Positions 54,179 through 63,342 of a stretch of 64,000 nucleotides of DNA are shown here, piece after piece. The position numbers and the translations under genes were made by a program. This DNA comes from Methylopila jiangsuensis (GTDB taxonomy: Bacteria; Pseudomonadota; Alphaproteobacteria; Rhizobiales; Methylopilaceae): NCBI RefSeq assembly GCF_027922305.1, contig NZ_BSFK01000005.1, positions 930,001 through 994,000 on the forward strand, read 5' to 3'. The notes under the pieces were generated by a model, which ran no database searches, was not told the origin of the DNA, and worked only from the letters and a program-made list of their open reading frames with translations. How positions within the stretch are numbered: the stretch's first letter is position 1; every line of letters starts with the position of its first letter.

Positions 54179-55342
54179 TCAGGGGCGGAACCGCGCCAGA
54201 CGCTCCAGCGCGTCGAGCAGGGTCCGGTCATGCTTGGCGAAGCAGAAGCGCGCCACCGATCTCACTGGGTTCTCTTCGTAAAACGCCGACACCGGCACGC
54301 TGACGACGCCGGCCTCGAAGGCCAGCCGGTCGCAAAAGGCGAGGTCGTCGTCGACGCCGAGGGGGGCCAGATCTACGTTCAGAAAATAGGCGCCGGCGGT
54401 GTCGAGCGGCGTGAACCCCGCCGCCCTTAGCCCATCGGAGAACAGGTCGCGCTTGCGCTGCAGGTCGGCCCGCATGGGCGCGAACCACGCGTCCTCGCGC
54501 TCGAGGCCATAGGCCACCGCCGCCTGCAGGCTCGGCGGCGTGGTGAAGGTGAGGAACTGGTGCGAGCGGGCGAGCGCCCGCATCAGATGCGGAGCGGCGC
54601 AGACCAGCCCGATCTTCCAGCCCGTCAGCGCGAACATCTTGCCGGCGGAGCCGATCTTCACCGTGCGATCGCGCAGCGCCGGAACGGACAGCGCCGTCAC
54701 ATGCTCGCGCCCGTCAAAGGTGACGTGCTCCCACACCTCGTCGGAGACCAGCACCGCATCGGTCCCGGCCATGGCCTCCGCCAGCGCCTCCAGGTCCGCG
54801 CGGCCATAGGCCGAGCCGGTGGGGTTGAGCGGGTTGTTGAGCACCACCACCTTGGTGCGCGGCGTGATCGCCGCCTTCAGCGCCTCAGGTTCGAGCCGCC
54901 AGTCCGGCGGCGCCAGCCGCACGAAGCGCGGCGCGCCGCCCGCGCGGCGCACCAGCGGCAGATAAGCGTCGTACATGGGCTGGATCAGAACCGCCTCGTC
55001 GCCTTCGCTGAGCAGCGCGAACAGCGCCGCAGCGATCGCCTCGGTCGCCCCGGAGGTGACCATCACCTCTTCGGCGGGGTCCAGCGTCACGCCCTGCCAG
55101 CGGGCGTAATGAGATGCGATCGCCGCGCGCAGCTCCGGAATCCCCATCATCGGCGGATACTGGCTGAGTCCGTGGACCACCGCCTCCGCCGCCTTGCGAC
55201 GGATGCTCTCCGGGCCGGGCTCGTCCGGGAATCCCTGCCCCAGATTGATGGCGCCGGTGTCCCGCGCGATCCGCGACATGCGCTCGAACACCGTCACCGG
55301 CAAGGCGGCGAACACCGGATTGAAGGGGGAAGACACGGTCAT
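54179..55342 (-). CDS. Class I/II PLP aminotransferase
   Basis: 387 residues. Features are NLGQGFPDEPGPESIRRK, YPPMMGIPELRAAIASHYA, NNPLNPTGSAYGR, and SAGKMFALTGWKIG, whose Lys binds PLP. The pattern resembles methionine/kynurenine-oxoglutarate-type aminotransferases. The substrate is not determinable. The ATG at 55342 gives MTVSSPFNPVFA; a longer upstream reading is unsupported. Divergent from the MetN-like gene. Confidence 0.88.
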   Translation of the reverse strand: MTVSSPFNPVFAALPVTVFERMSRIARDTGAINLGQGFPDEPGPESIRRKAAEAVVHGLSQYPPMMGIPELRAAIASHYARWQGVTLDPAEEVMVTSGATEAIAAALFALLSEGDEAVLIQPMYDAYLPLVRRAGGAPRFVRLAPPDWRLEPEALKAAITPRTKVVVLNNPLNPTGSAYGRADLEALAEAMAGTDAVLVSDEVWEHVTFDGREHVTALSVPALRDRTVKIGSAGKMFALTGWKIGLVCAAPHLMRALARSHQFLTFTTPPSLQAAVAYGLEREDAWFAPMRADLQRKRDLFSDGLRAAGFTPLDTAGAYFLNVDLAPLGVDDDLAFCDRLAFEAGVVSVPVSAFYEENPVRSVARFCFAKHDRTLLDALERLARFRP

Positions 55343-55600
55343 CGCCGGCGATTCTCCGCATGCGGCCGGCCGCCGGGCGGCGGCGGCGTGGACGCGCACC
55401 ATCCGTCAGGCCCGGCAGGGATTAAAGCACGACGATCTAACGAGAATAGATTTAATATACATTTTCTATACAGATTAATGTTGACGGTCGCCCGTGGAGC
55501 GCGGATGGTGCCCGCCGGACGGTTCCCCGCCCGTCCCTCTTCGCCCAAAGTGATTTTGCGAGCCGTTTCGTGGCCCGATAGGCTTCGTCCGGAGGCCGAA
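55343..55600. promoter_or_regulatory. Divergent intergenic region with AT-rich block
   Basis: 258 bases between the aminotransferase and the MetN-like gene. An AT-rich block at 55424-55485 (TTTAATATACATTTTCTATA) stands out and is a likely promoter area for one or both. No defined operator recognised. Confidence 0.45.
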
Positions 55601-56647
55601 ATGACCGCTGCCCAGCACGCCCTGCGCGCCGTCCCCACAACGCGCCGCGCGCCTCTCATCCGCCTGGATGACGTCCGCTTCGCCTATGACGTCGAGACGC
55701 CCCTGCTCGACGGCGTCACGCTCGACGTGGCGTCGGGCGAGGTGGTCGCGGTCATCGGCCGCTCCGGCGTCGGCAAGTCCACGCTGCTGCGCCTGATCGA
55801 GGGGCGGCACAGCCCGTCGTCCGGCGCGATCGCCGTGAGCTGCGGCGACGGCGAGCCCACCATCGGCGTGGTGGCGCGCCACGGCGGGCTCGACGCCGAC
55901 CTGACGCTCGAGGACAACATCGCCGCCCGGCTGGATGCGGCGGGCGCGTCGCGGGACGAGATCGCATGGGAGGTGGAGCGGGCGCTGGCTCTGGCGGATC
56001 TCGCCGCCGCCCGCGACCGGCGGCCGGCGCAGATGTCCGACGGCGAACGCCGGCGCGCGGTGTTCGCGCGCGCGCTCTGCGGCGATCCGGACATTCTGCT
56101 GCTGGACGAGCCGACCGCCGGCCTCGACCCTGAAAATGCGCAGACCCTTCTCGCCGCCGTCGTGCGCGCCTGCGCCGAGCGCGGCGCCATCGCCGTGCTC
56201 GCAAGCCATGACATGACAGCCGTCACCGCCATCGCCCACCGGGTGGCGCTGCTGGACGGCGGCCGCATCGTGGAGGAAGGCCCGACCGCCCGCGTGGTCG
56301 CGCGGCCGGAGCAGGCGGTCACCCGGCGCTTCGCCGCCGCCGTCTCCGGCGCCTCGCTCCCGGCCTTCCTGCGCAGCAAGCTGAGCGAGCGGCCCTCGCC
56401 GCGCGGCAAGGCGCTGCTGCGCCTCGCCTTCCAGGGCGAGGCCGCCACGCGGCCCGTCCTGACCCAGGTCGCTCGCGATCTCGGCTTCGACCTCGGCATC
56501 GTGTCCGGATCGCTGGGCGCGCTCGGCGACGAGCCGTTCGGCGTGCTGATCGTGGCGGCGCCGTCGGACGAGCCCTACTTCACCGCCGCCGTGGAGCGGC
56601 TGGAGGATTCCGGTCTGCTTGTGGAGCGGCTCGGCTTCGTGCCGTAA
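55601..56647 (+). CDS. MetN-like ABC transporter ATPase with NIL domain
   Basis: 348 residues. Walker A VIGRSGVGKSTLLRLIEG; degenerate signature MSDGERRRAVFARALC; Walker B ILLLDEPTAGLDPE. The C-terminal ~80 residues (KALLRLAFQGEAATRPVLTQ onward) form a NIL-type ligand domain as in methionine importers. GGAGG lies five bases before the ATG. No permease or binding-protein gene is adjacent, so it is an orphan ATPase. Confidence 0.85.
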   Translation: MTAAQHALRAVPTTRRAPLIRLDDVRFAYDVETPLLDGVTLDVASGEVVAVIGRSGVGKSTLLRLIEGRHSPSSGAIAVSCGDGEPTIGVVARHGGLDADLTLEDNIAARLDAAGASRDEIAWEVERALALADLAAARDRRPAQMSDGERRRAVFARALCGDPDILLLDEPTAGLDPENAQTLLAAVVRACAERGAIAVLASHDMTAVTAIAHRVALLDGGRIVEEGPTARVVARPEQAVTRRFAAAVSGASLPAFLRSKLSERPSPRGKALLRLAFQGEAATRPVLTQVARDLGFDLGIVSGSLGALGDEPFGVLIVAAPSDEPYFTAAVERLEDSGLLVERLGFVP

Positions 56648-56658
56648 CAGGGCCGACG

Positions 56659-58452
56659 TCACCCGCTGGCGGAGGCCTGCCGCCCTCCAAAGAAGCGCCA
56701 TGTGCCGCGGCCGGCGCTTTTGGCGGCGTAAAGCGCCCGGTCGGCCCGCGCCACCAGTTCTTCGCCCACATGCGCGCCCGTGGTCGCCACCGCCACACCG
56801 ATCGACACGCTCGGCCGGACCTCGAAGCCGGCGCCGGAGACGGGCTGGCTCAGCTCCTCGCACAGGCGCTGGGCCAGCCCGTCGAATTCCGATGCGGAAT
56901 GCCCGCTCGCGATCACCGCGAACTCGTCGCCGCCGAGACGGGCCGCGAGATCGTCGCCGCGCACGATCATGCGCAGACGCTCGCCCGTCGCCTCCAGCAG
57001 CAGGTCGCCCGCGGCGTGGCCGTAAGTGTCGTTCACGTTCTTGAAGTGGTCGAGGTCCACGAGCAGCACCGCCACCCGCCCGCCATGGCGATCAAGCCGC
57101 GAGCCCGCGCGGACCAGCCCGCGCTCGAACACCCCGCGATTGACCAGGCCCGTCAGCGGATCGTGGGTGGCGAGATGTTCGAGCGCCTCCTCAAGCTTCT
57201 TGCGGCCGGAGATGTCGGTCAGCGTGCCGACCGCGCGCACGGCGCCGCCGTCTGCGTCGCGCTCCACCACCTTGCCGCGGTCGAGAACCCAGAGCCAATG
57301 CCCCTCCGCGGTCCGCGCGCGGAGTTCGGCCTGATAGGTGGGGGACTCTCCGGACACATGCTCGCCGAAGGCCCGCTCCACCCGTTCGCGATCTTCGGGA
57401 TGGATCAGTTCGGACCACAGGAAGAGGGAGGCGGGCGCGTCGCGGTCATAGCCCAGCATCTCCCGGTAGCGGCTGCTGTAGAAGGCCGTCCGGCTCGGGA
57501 AGTGCCAGTCCCAGAGCCCGTCATTGGCGCCTTCCAGCGCGAACTGCAGCCTGAGAGCGGTCTCGTTGAGCGTGCGCCGCGCATGCTCGCGCTGGGACAT
57601 GACGGCCGCCACCACCAGCGCCGGAAGCGTGGTGAGCACGAGCTGGGTCTGGAGCGCCAGAATGGCGAGTTCGGTCTGGACGCCCAGCGGCCAGAAGCCG
57701 ACCGCGGCCGCCAGCACCACCGTGCCGGAGTAGATCGCGACGGTGAGGGCCGTGGAGAACATGCCGAAACGCAGGGCGAAATAGAGCATCGCCACGCCGG
57801 CGAGCTGGATCAGGCCGCCTTTGTCCAGCAGCGGCGGCAGCAGGCTGACGGCGAGCAGGCCGAGACTTGCGAGCGCGAGCTCGTTTTTCCGCCGTTCACG
57901 GGCGCGGGCGTCCGTGCGCAGCGCGAACTGCGCCTGGCGCGCCGCCGACGGCCAGTAGAGAAACACCGGCAGCAGGATCATGTTGCTGACTGTCTCGGCC
58001 AGCCACCAGGCCAGGATGATCGGCGCGGGGTTGGTCAGGCTGTACACCGACAGGCAGACGCCGCCGATAACCGCGCCGATGACGGGCGCCGCGATCGACG
58101 CCAGCAGCAGCGTCACCACGCTGCGGAGGCGGGAGCTGGTGGTCCGGGACAGTCCTGCGAAGCGGAACAGCCAGAAGGCGACCAGGATGTTGATGGCGTT
58201 GGCGACGCCAAGAACCACGCCGGCCAGCGGCGGCAATCCGGCGAGAATGTTGACGATGGCGTTGACGACGCCGATGACGGCCGCATCGCTCCGCACGTCG
58301 TGACGGCGCCAGACCAGCAACAGGCCCACCGCGATCGCCGACGCAGGCCACACCACGGCCACGTCGCCGGACTGGCGCGCGAAGAACAGCGTGGCGAAGG
58401 CGACCACGCCATAAACGCCGGCGAGGGTCGCGATCTGGGCGGGTCGTTTCAG
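56659..58452 (-). CDS. MASE1-PAS-GGDEF diguanylate cyclase
   Basis: 597 residues if started at a CTG at 58452, which has GGAGG five bases upstream; a GTG at 58407 is the conventional alternative. About eight membrane helices form a MASE1 sensor (VVWPASAIAVGLLLVWRR, IILAWWLAETVSNMILLPVF). A PAS domain follows (LRLQFALEGANDGLWDWHFP), then a GGDEF domain with RLGGDEFAVIASG intact, so it should make cyclic di-GMP. Signal unknown. It ends 11 bases from the MetN-like stop, convergent. Confidence 0.87.
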   Translation of the reverse strand: MKRPAQIATLAGVYGVVAFATLFFARQSGDVAVVWPASAIAVGLLLVWRRHDVRSDAAVIGVVNAIVNILAGLPPLAGVVLGVANAINILVAFWLFRFAGLSRTTSSRLRSVVTLLLASIAAPVIGAVIGGVCLSVYSLTNPAPIILAWWLAETVSNMILLPVFLYWPSAARQAQFALRTDARARERRKNELALASLGLLAVSLLPPLLDKGGLIQLAGVAMLYFALRFGMFSTALTVAIYSGTVVLAAAVGFWPLGVQTELAILALQTQLVLTTLPALVVAAVMSQREHARRTLNETALRLQFALEGANDGLWDWHFPSRTAFYSSRYREMLGYDRDAPASLFLWSELIHPEDRERVERAFGEHVSGESPTYQAELRARTAEGHWLWVLDRGKVVERDADGGAVRAVGTLTDISGRKKLEEALEHLATHDPLTGLVNRGVFERGLVRAGSRLDRHGGRVAVLLVDLDHFKNVNDTYGHAAGDLLLEATGERLRMIVRGDDLAARLGGDEFAVIASGHSASEFDGLAQRLCEELSQPVSGAGFEVRPSVSIGVAVATTGAHVGEELVARADRALYAAKSAGRGTWRFFGGRQASASG

Positions 58453-58581
58453 AAAAACCTCCCCGGCGGGTCGATGGCGGTGGTCAGAACATGCGGTGAC
58501 CCTGTCCCGCCATCGCCCTAAATTTTCTTTCAGCCCGTCATCCGCGCAAGAATAAAGTTATCAGACAGCGAATATGGTCGT

Positions 58582-59355
58582 TTAAACCCGCTTGACGTCG
58601 AATGGACCGAAGGCCTGCTGGACCGCCATGACTTGAAGACGGTTCACATTGACATGGCGCGGCAGGGTGGTCGCCCAGAACACTGTCTCCGCCACGTCGT
58701 CCGCCGTCATGCCGGTGACGCCCTCATAGACGCTGGAGGCCTTGTCCTCGTCGCCCTTGAAGCGGATGAGCGAGAACTCGGTCTCCACCATGCCCGGCTC
58801 AATGTTGGTGACGCGCACGTTGGTCCCCTGCACGTCGGAGCGCAGCGCCAGCGCGAACTGCTTCACGAAGGCCTTGGTGCCGCCATAGACGTTGCCGCCC
58901 GGATAGGGGTAGTCGCCGGCGACCGAGCCCATGGTCACCACATGGCCGCCGCCGCGGGCGATCATGCCCGGCAGAGTGGCGCGGACGGTGTTGGCGAGGC
59001 CCATGACGTTGGTCTCGATCATGGTGCGCCAGTCCGCGATGTCGACCTCCTGCGCGGGGCCGAGACCGAGAGCCAGGCCGGCGTTGGCGATCACCACATT
59101 GATGTCGCGGAAGCCCTCGGGCAGCCCGTTGAGCAGGTCCTCGATCGACGACAGCTCCCGCACGTCGAGCGGAGCAACATGCAGCGCGTCGCCGAGATCC
59201 GCCTTCAGCGCCTCCAGCCGGTCGACGCGGCGGCCGGTGGCGATCACCCTTGCGCCTTCGGCGACGTAGCGCCGGGCGAGGGCGTCGCCGAACCCGGATG
59301 TGGCGCCGGTGATGAGAACGGTGAAGGTCTTGGGATCGAGAGCCGGGTAAGCCAT
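58582..59355 (-). CDS. SDR-family oxidoreductase, YdfG-like
   Basis: 257-residue short-chain dehydrogenase. The NAD(P) loop is LITGATSGFGDALARRYV, the NAG motif is VVIANAGLALGLG, and the catalytic Tyr/Lys lie in GNVYGGTKAFVKQ. Resembles E. coli YdfG (serine/3-hydroxy acid dehydrogenase), but the substrate is not certain. The ATG at 59355 has GGAG upstream. Confidence 0.9.
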   Translation of the reverse strand: MAYPALDPKTFTVLITGATSGFGDALARRYVAEGARVIATGRRVDRLEALKADLGDALHVAPLDVRELSSIEDLLNGLPEGFRDINVVIANAGLALGLGPAQEVDIADWRTMIETNVMGLANTVRATLPGMIARGGGHVVTMGSVAGDYPYPGGNVYGGTKAFVKQFALALRSDVQGTNVRVTNIEPGMVETEFSLIRFKGDEDKASSVYEGVTGMTADDVAETVFWATTLPRHVNVNRLQVMAVQQAFGPFDVKRV

Positions 59356-59474
59356 GGCGATGCGTCTCCGAGATGCGCGCCCCGGAAATACCGCGGCCGC
59401 TCCGCCGGGCCAAGGGCGGAAAACCCTCGATCCCGCCAAAGCGGCCGCCGCGCGGGCCTTAGAGCGGCCGTTCG

Positions 59475-60824
59475 TCAGTTGGCTGCGGTTTTCGCGCCCT
59501 CGGGCGTGACCCGCCACACCGTGTCGCCGGCGTCGTCGGCGACCAGCAATGCGCCCGTCCGGTCCGTGATCACGCCGACCGGACGGCCCCAGGCCACGTC
59601 CTCGCCCACGAAGCCGGTCAGCACGTCCTCCGGCGGGCCGGACGGCTTGCCGCCCGAAAACGGCACGAAGATCACCTTGTAGCCGGACAGAGGCTTGCGG
59701 TTCCAGGAGCCGTGCTGACCCACGAAGGCGCCGTTCCTGTATTTCGCCGGAAGCAGGTCGCCTTCGTAGAACGTGAGGCCAAGCGAGGCCGTATGCGGCC
59801 CGAGGGCGTAATCCGGCCTGATCGCTTTCTTCACCAGGTCCGGCTGCTGGGGCTGGACGCGCTCGTCCACATGCTGGCCGAACCAGGAATAGGGCCAGCC
59901 GTAGAACCCGCCCTCCTGCACGGAGGTCATGTAATCCGGCACCAGGTCCGAGCCGATTTCGTCGCGCTCGTTGACCGTGGTCCAGAGCCGGCCATCCTCG
60001 GGATTCCAGGCGAGACCGTTGGGGTTGCGCAGGCCGCTCGCGAACAGGCGCGAGGTCTTGGCGGCAGGATCAACCTCGAGGATCGCCGCGCGGTTGGTTT
60101 CGTGCTCCATGCCGTTCTCGGCCACGTTGGAGTTGGAGCCCACCGTCACGTAGAGCTTCGCGCCATCCTTTGAGGCGATGACGTTTTTGGTCCAGTGGTG
60201 ATTGATAGGGCCGCCCGGCAGGTCCACCACCTTCTGCGGCGCGGCCGAGGCCTTCTGGTCTCCCTCCGCATAGGGCACGACCACCAGCGCGTCGGCGTTG
60301 GCGATGTAGAGCCGGTCGCCCACCAGCGCCATGCCGAAGGGCGAGGTCAGGCCGGTGAGAAAGTCCGTCTTCGTCTCCGCCCTGCCGTCGCCGTCGCCGT
60401 CGCGCAGCAGGACGATCTTGTTCGGGCTGTCGACGCCCGCGCCGGCGCGGGCCTTGAAGAAGCCCGCCACCTTGTCCTTGGCCCGCGCCATCAGGCCCTT
60501 CTGGCCTGCGGATTCATCCTTGGGCGGCGCGTTCGACTCCGCGACGAGCACGTCGCCGTTGGGCAGCAGATAGAGCCAGCGCGGATGGGCGAGACCCTCC
60601 GCGAAAGACGCGACCGCGAAACCGTTCGCTGCCGTCGGCGCCTTGCCCTGCGGCCACCCCTTTGCCTCCGGCACGCTGACCGTCGGAATCCAGCTGGAGC
60701 GCGGCGCTGTGAGCACCGGATCGGGGCCGTAGGTCTTCTCGATCGGCACGCTGGCCTGTTCGCCGCACGCCACCAGGCCAAGGCAGGCGGAGGACAGCAG
60801 CAGCGCCTTGAAGGTCGTCGTCAT
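59475..60824 (-). CDS. Sorbosone dehydrogenase-like PQQ/beta-propeller lipoprotein
   Basis: 449 residues, a six-bladed beta-propeller of the soluble quinoprotein glucose dehydrogenase/sorbosone dehydrogenase group. A signal sequence with lipobox (ALLLSSACLGLVAC) places it in the envelope. Features are GLAHPRWLYLLPNGDVLVAE, GLRNPNGLAWNPEDGRLWTT, and FVGQHGSWNRKPLSGYKVIF. PQQ dependence is inferred from family. It is divergent from the TonB receptor gene. Confidence 0.87.
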   Translation of the reverse strand: MTTTFKALLLSSACLGLVACGEQASVPIEKTYGPDPVLTAPRSSWIPTVSVPEAKGWPQGKAPTAANGFAVASFAEGLAHPRWLYLLPNGDVLVAESNAPPKDESAGQKGLMARAKDKVAGFFKARAGAGVDSPNKIVLLRDGDGDGRAETKTDFLTGLTSPFGMALVGDRLYIANADALVVVPYAEGDQKASAAPQKVVDLPGGPINHHWTKNVIASKDGAKLYVTVGSNSNVAENGMEHETNRAAILEVDPAAKTSRLFASGLRNPNGLAWNPEDGRLWTTVNERDEIGSDLVPDYMTSVQEGGFYGWPYSWFGQHVDERVQPQQPDLVKKAIRPDYALGPHTASLGLTFYEGDLLPAKYRNGAFVGQHGSWNRKPLSGYKVIFVPFSGGKPSGPPEDVLTGFVGEDVAWGRPVGVITDRTGALLVADDAGDTVWRVTPEGAKTAAN

Positions 60825-61075
60825 AAAGCAATCCGATCGTGTTGGGCCTCGCCCCAAAGATGGCGACGCCGCATGCGTTCGCTGTCCGAACGCGCCCCGA
60901 CGCTCGCGGTTCCGACTCGACGCCGGGATCGCAGATGGCCGAAGACGCCTTTGACCGGCGTTTTGGGGGGCGGACGGGCGGTGCGGGAAAAAAGCGACAG
61001 CGCCGCGCTCGCGCGCCCTGCGACGCGATTTCCGGCGAAAGCGGGGTGACGTCACGACTGAAATGTGATGTTAGA

Positions 61076-61097
61076 ACGTTATGTAACAACATAACGT
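61076..61097 (+). promoter_or_regulatory. Zur-box-like palindrome
   Basis: ACGTTATGT, four bases (AACA), ACATAACGT: a 22-base inverted repeat with nine-base arms, resembling the alphaproteobacterial zinc-repressor Zur site. It lies 16 bases before the receptor start, where binding would block transcription or initiation when zinc is plentiful. Confidence 0.7.
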
Positions 61098-61113
61098 AAC
61101 AGGTGCTGTCCTG

Positions 61114-63333
61114 ATGTCTCGCCTCTGCGCCCGCTCAGCGCTGCTGTCCGCCACCGCGCTCGCGGCGGGGGCTTTCGTCCTCGCGCCTCGCGCGTCCGCG
61201 CAGTCGATCGAACTGCCGGAGATCGAGGTCACCTCGCCGAGCCCCGTGCGGCGGGCGCCGGCTCAGCCCGCCGCCGCCGCGGCGACGCCGACCGGCGCGC
61301 TGCCGGTCGTCACCGATGTTTTCGCGCCGGTGACGGTCGTCACGCGCGACGAGATCGCGCGCGCGCAGCCGCTCACGCTGGGCGAGGCCCTGCGCGACAA
61401 GCCTGGCCTCACAGGCTCGAGCTTCGCGCCAGGCGCCGACCGGCCGATCATCCGGGGCCTCGAGGGTCCGCGCGTGCGCATCATCGAGAACGGGCTCGGC
61501 GTGCACGACGTCTCCGCGCTCGGCGAAGACCACGCCGTGCCGGTCAATCCGCTCGTCGCCGACCAGATCGAGGTGATCCGCGGCCCCGCGACCCTGCGCT
61601 ACGGTTCGTCCGCGATCGGCGGCGTGGTCAGCGTCGAGAACTCCCGGATTCCGCGGACGGCGCCTGAGGGCGGCTATTCGGGCGAAGCGATCGCGGGCTT
61701 CTCGACCGTCGGCCGTGGCCGCTCCGCCGCCGCGAGGTTCGACGCCGGCCACAACGGCTTCCTGTTCCACGCCGACGGCTTCGCGACGAAGTCCGGAGCC
61801 TACGACACCCCCGACGGCCGGCAGGCGAATTCGGAGGCGCGTTCGACCGGCGGCGGGGTCGGTTTCTCGAAGACGTTCGAGCAGGGCTATGTCGGGCTGT
61901 CCTACAGCCATTACGACAGCCTCTACCGGATCCCCGGCGGCGAGTCGGCGGAACTCAACTCCCGGCTCGATCCCAAACAGGACAAGCTCCAGGCGCAGGG
62001 CGAGTATCGCTTCGAGGACGGCCCGTTCGCTGCGGTGCGGTTCTGGGTCAACGCGTCGCGCTACAAGCACAGGGAGCTCGGGCTCGAGGAGGACCACGAT
62101 CACGGTCATGAAGACGAGGGCCACGGGCATGATCACGATCACGATCATGACCACGAGGATGAGCATGAGGAGGCCCGCGCCGACGTCGTCCACGGCGTGT
62201 TCAGGAACCGGGAGACGGAAGCCCGCGTCGAACTTCAGCACGCGCCGGCGACGTTCTCCTTCGGCAGCCTGACGGGCGCCTTCGGCGTCCAGGCCGGTCG
62301 CGGCAAGCTCAAGACGTCCGGCGAGGGCGACGGGCTTATCGCCCCCACCGACAGCACGACGGTCGCGGCCTATGTGTTCGAGCAGATCGATTTCGGGCGG
62401 GGCCTCAAGCTTCAGGGCGCCGGCCGCATCGAACATGCGAGCGCCGATGGCGTGTCCACCACCTATCCGGGTCTGGTCCCGGACGGAACCGATCCGATCG
62501 ACCGGGACCGGAAGCGCGCGTTCACGCCGATCAGCGGCAGCCTCGGACTGCTTCAGGATCTGCCGAACGGCTTCGTGGCCAGCCTGACCGGCCAGTATGT
62601 GGAGCGCGCCCCAAGCGGGCTGGAGCTGTTCTCCCGCGGCTCCCACCACGCCGCCGGCCTGTTCGAGATCGGCGATCCGAATCTCAAGCTTGAAACCGCG
62701 AAATCGGTCGAGATCGGCCTGCGCCGCTCCGAAGGGGCGCTCAGGCTCGACGCCAGCGCCTATCACACCTGGTTCGACGGCTTCATCTACCGGCGGCTGA
62801 CGGGCGTCGGATGCGGCCACGCGTTCGAGAGCTGCGGCGAGGAGGACGAGTTCGACCAGAGCGTCTACTCGCAGAAGAACGCGAAGTTCTACGGCGTGGA
62901 GCTCGCGGCGCAGTTCGACGCGGTGACGGTCGGCCAGAACACGTTCGGCGTCGAGGGGCAGTACGACTTCACCCGCGCGAAGTTCACGGACGGCGCGAAC
63001 GTGCCGCGCATCCCCCCGCACCGCCTGGGCGGCGGCGTGTTCTGGCGCTCGGAAACCGGGTTCTTCGCCCGCGTGAACCTGCTGCACGCCTTCGCGCAGA
63101 CCAAATTCGCGGATCACGAGACCCGGACGCCGGGCTACGACAACCTGAAGGCGGAGCTCAGCTACACCAAGCGCTTCCCCGACGCCCTGCCCGGCCGCGT
63201 GAGCACGCTGACCGTCGGCCTGCTCGGCGACAACCTGCTGAACGACCGCATCCGCAACGCCGCCTCTTTCAAGAAGGACGAGATCCTGTTGCCGGGCGCC
63301 GGCGCGCGACTGTTCGTGAAGGTGGGCTTCTAA
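61114..63333 (+). CDS. TonB-dependent outer-membrane receptor, His-rich (ZnuD-like)
   Basis: 739 residues. Signal peptide SALLSATALAAGAFVLAPRA. Plug domain with VTVVTRDEIARAQPLTLGEA and RGLEGPRVRIIENGLGVHDV, then a beta-barrel ending in LFVKVGF with terminal Phe. A histidine/acidic stretch at about residues 323-352 (DHDHGHEDEGHGHDHDHDHD) suggests zinc or other metal capture on an outer loop. With the Zur-like palindrome in front, a zinc-uptake (ZnuD-type) role is likely. The His-rich part is also in the ZnuD family. Confidence 0.9.
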   Translation: MSRLCARSALLSATALAAGAFVLAPRASAQSIELPEIEVTSPSPVRRAPAQPAAAAATPTGALPVVTDVFAPVTVVTRDEIARAQPLTLGEALRDKPGLTGSSFAPGADRPIIRGLEGPRVRIIENGLGVHDVSALGEDHAVPVNPLVADQIEVIRGPATLRYGSSAIGGVVSVENSRIPRTAPEGGYSGEAIAGFSTVGRGRSAAARFDAGHNGFLFHADGFATKSGAYDTPDGRQANSEARSTGGGVGFSKTFEQGYVGLSYSHYDSLYRIPGGESAELNSRLDPKQDKLQAQGEYRFEDGPFAAVRFWVNASRYKHRELGLEEDHDHGHEDEGHGHDHDHDHDHEDEHEEARADVVHGVFRNRETEARVELQHAPATFSFGSLTGAFGVQAGRGKLKTSGEGDGLIAPTDSTTVAAYVFEQIDFGRGLKLQGAGRIEHASADGVSTTYPGLVPDGTDPIDRDRKRAFTPISGSLGLLQDLPNGFVASLTGQYVERAPSGLELFSRGSHHAAGLFEIGDPNLKLETAKSVEIGLRRSEGALRLDASAYHTWFDGFIYRRLTGVGCGHAFESCGEEDEFDQSVYSQKNAKFYGVELAAQFDAVTVGQNTFGVEGQYDFTRAKFTDGANVPRIPPHRLGGGVFWRSETGFFARVNLLHAFAQTKFADHETRTPGYDNLKAELSYTKRFPDALPGRVSTLTVGLLGDNLLNDRIRNAASFKKDEILLPGAGARLFVKVGF

Positions 63334-63342
63334 GCGCTCGCC

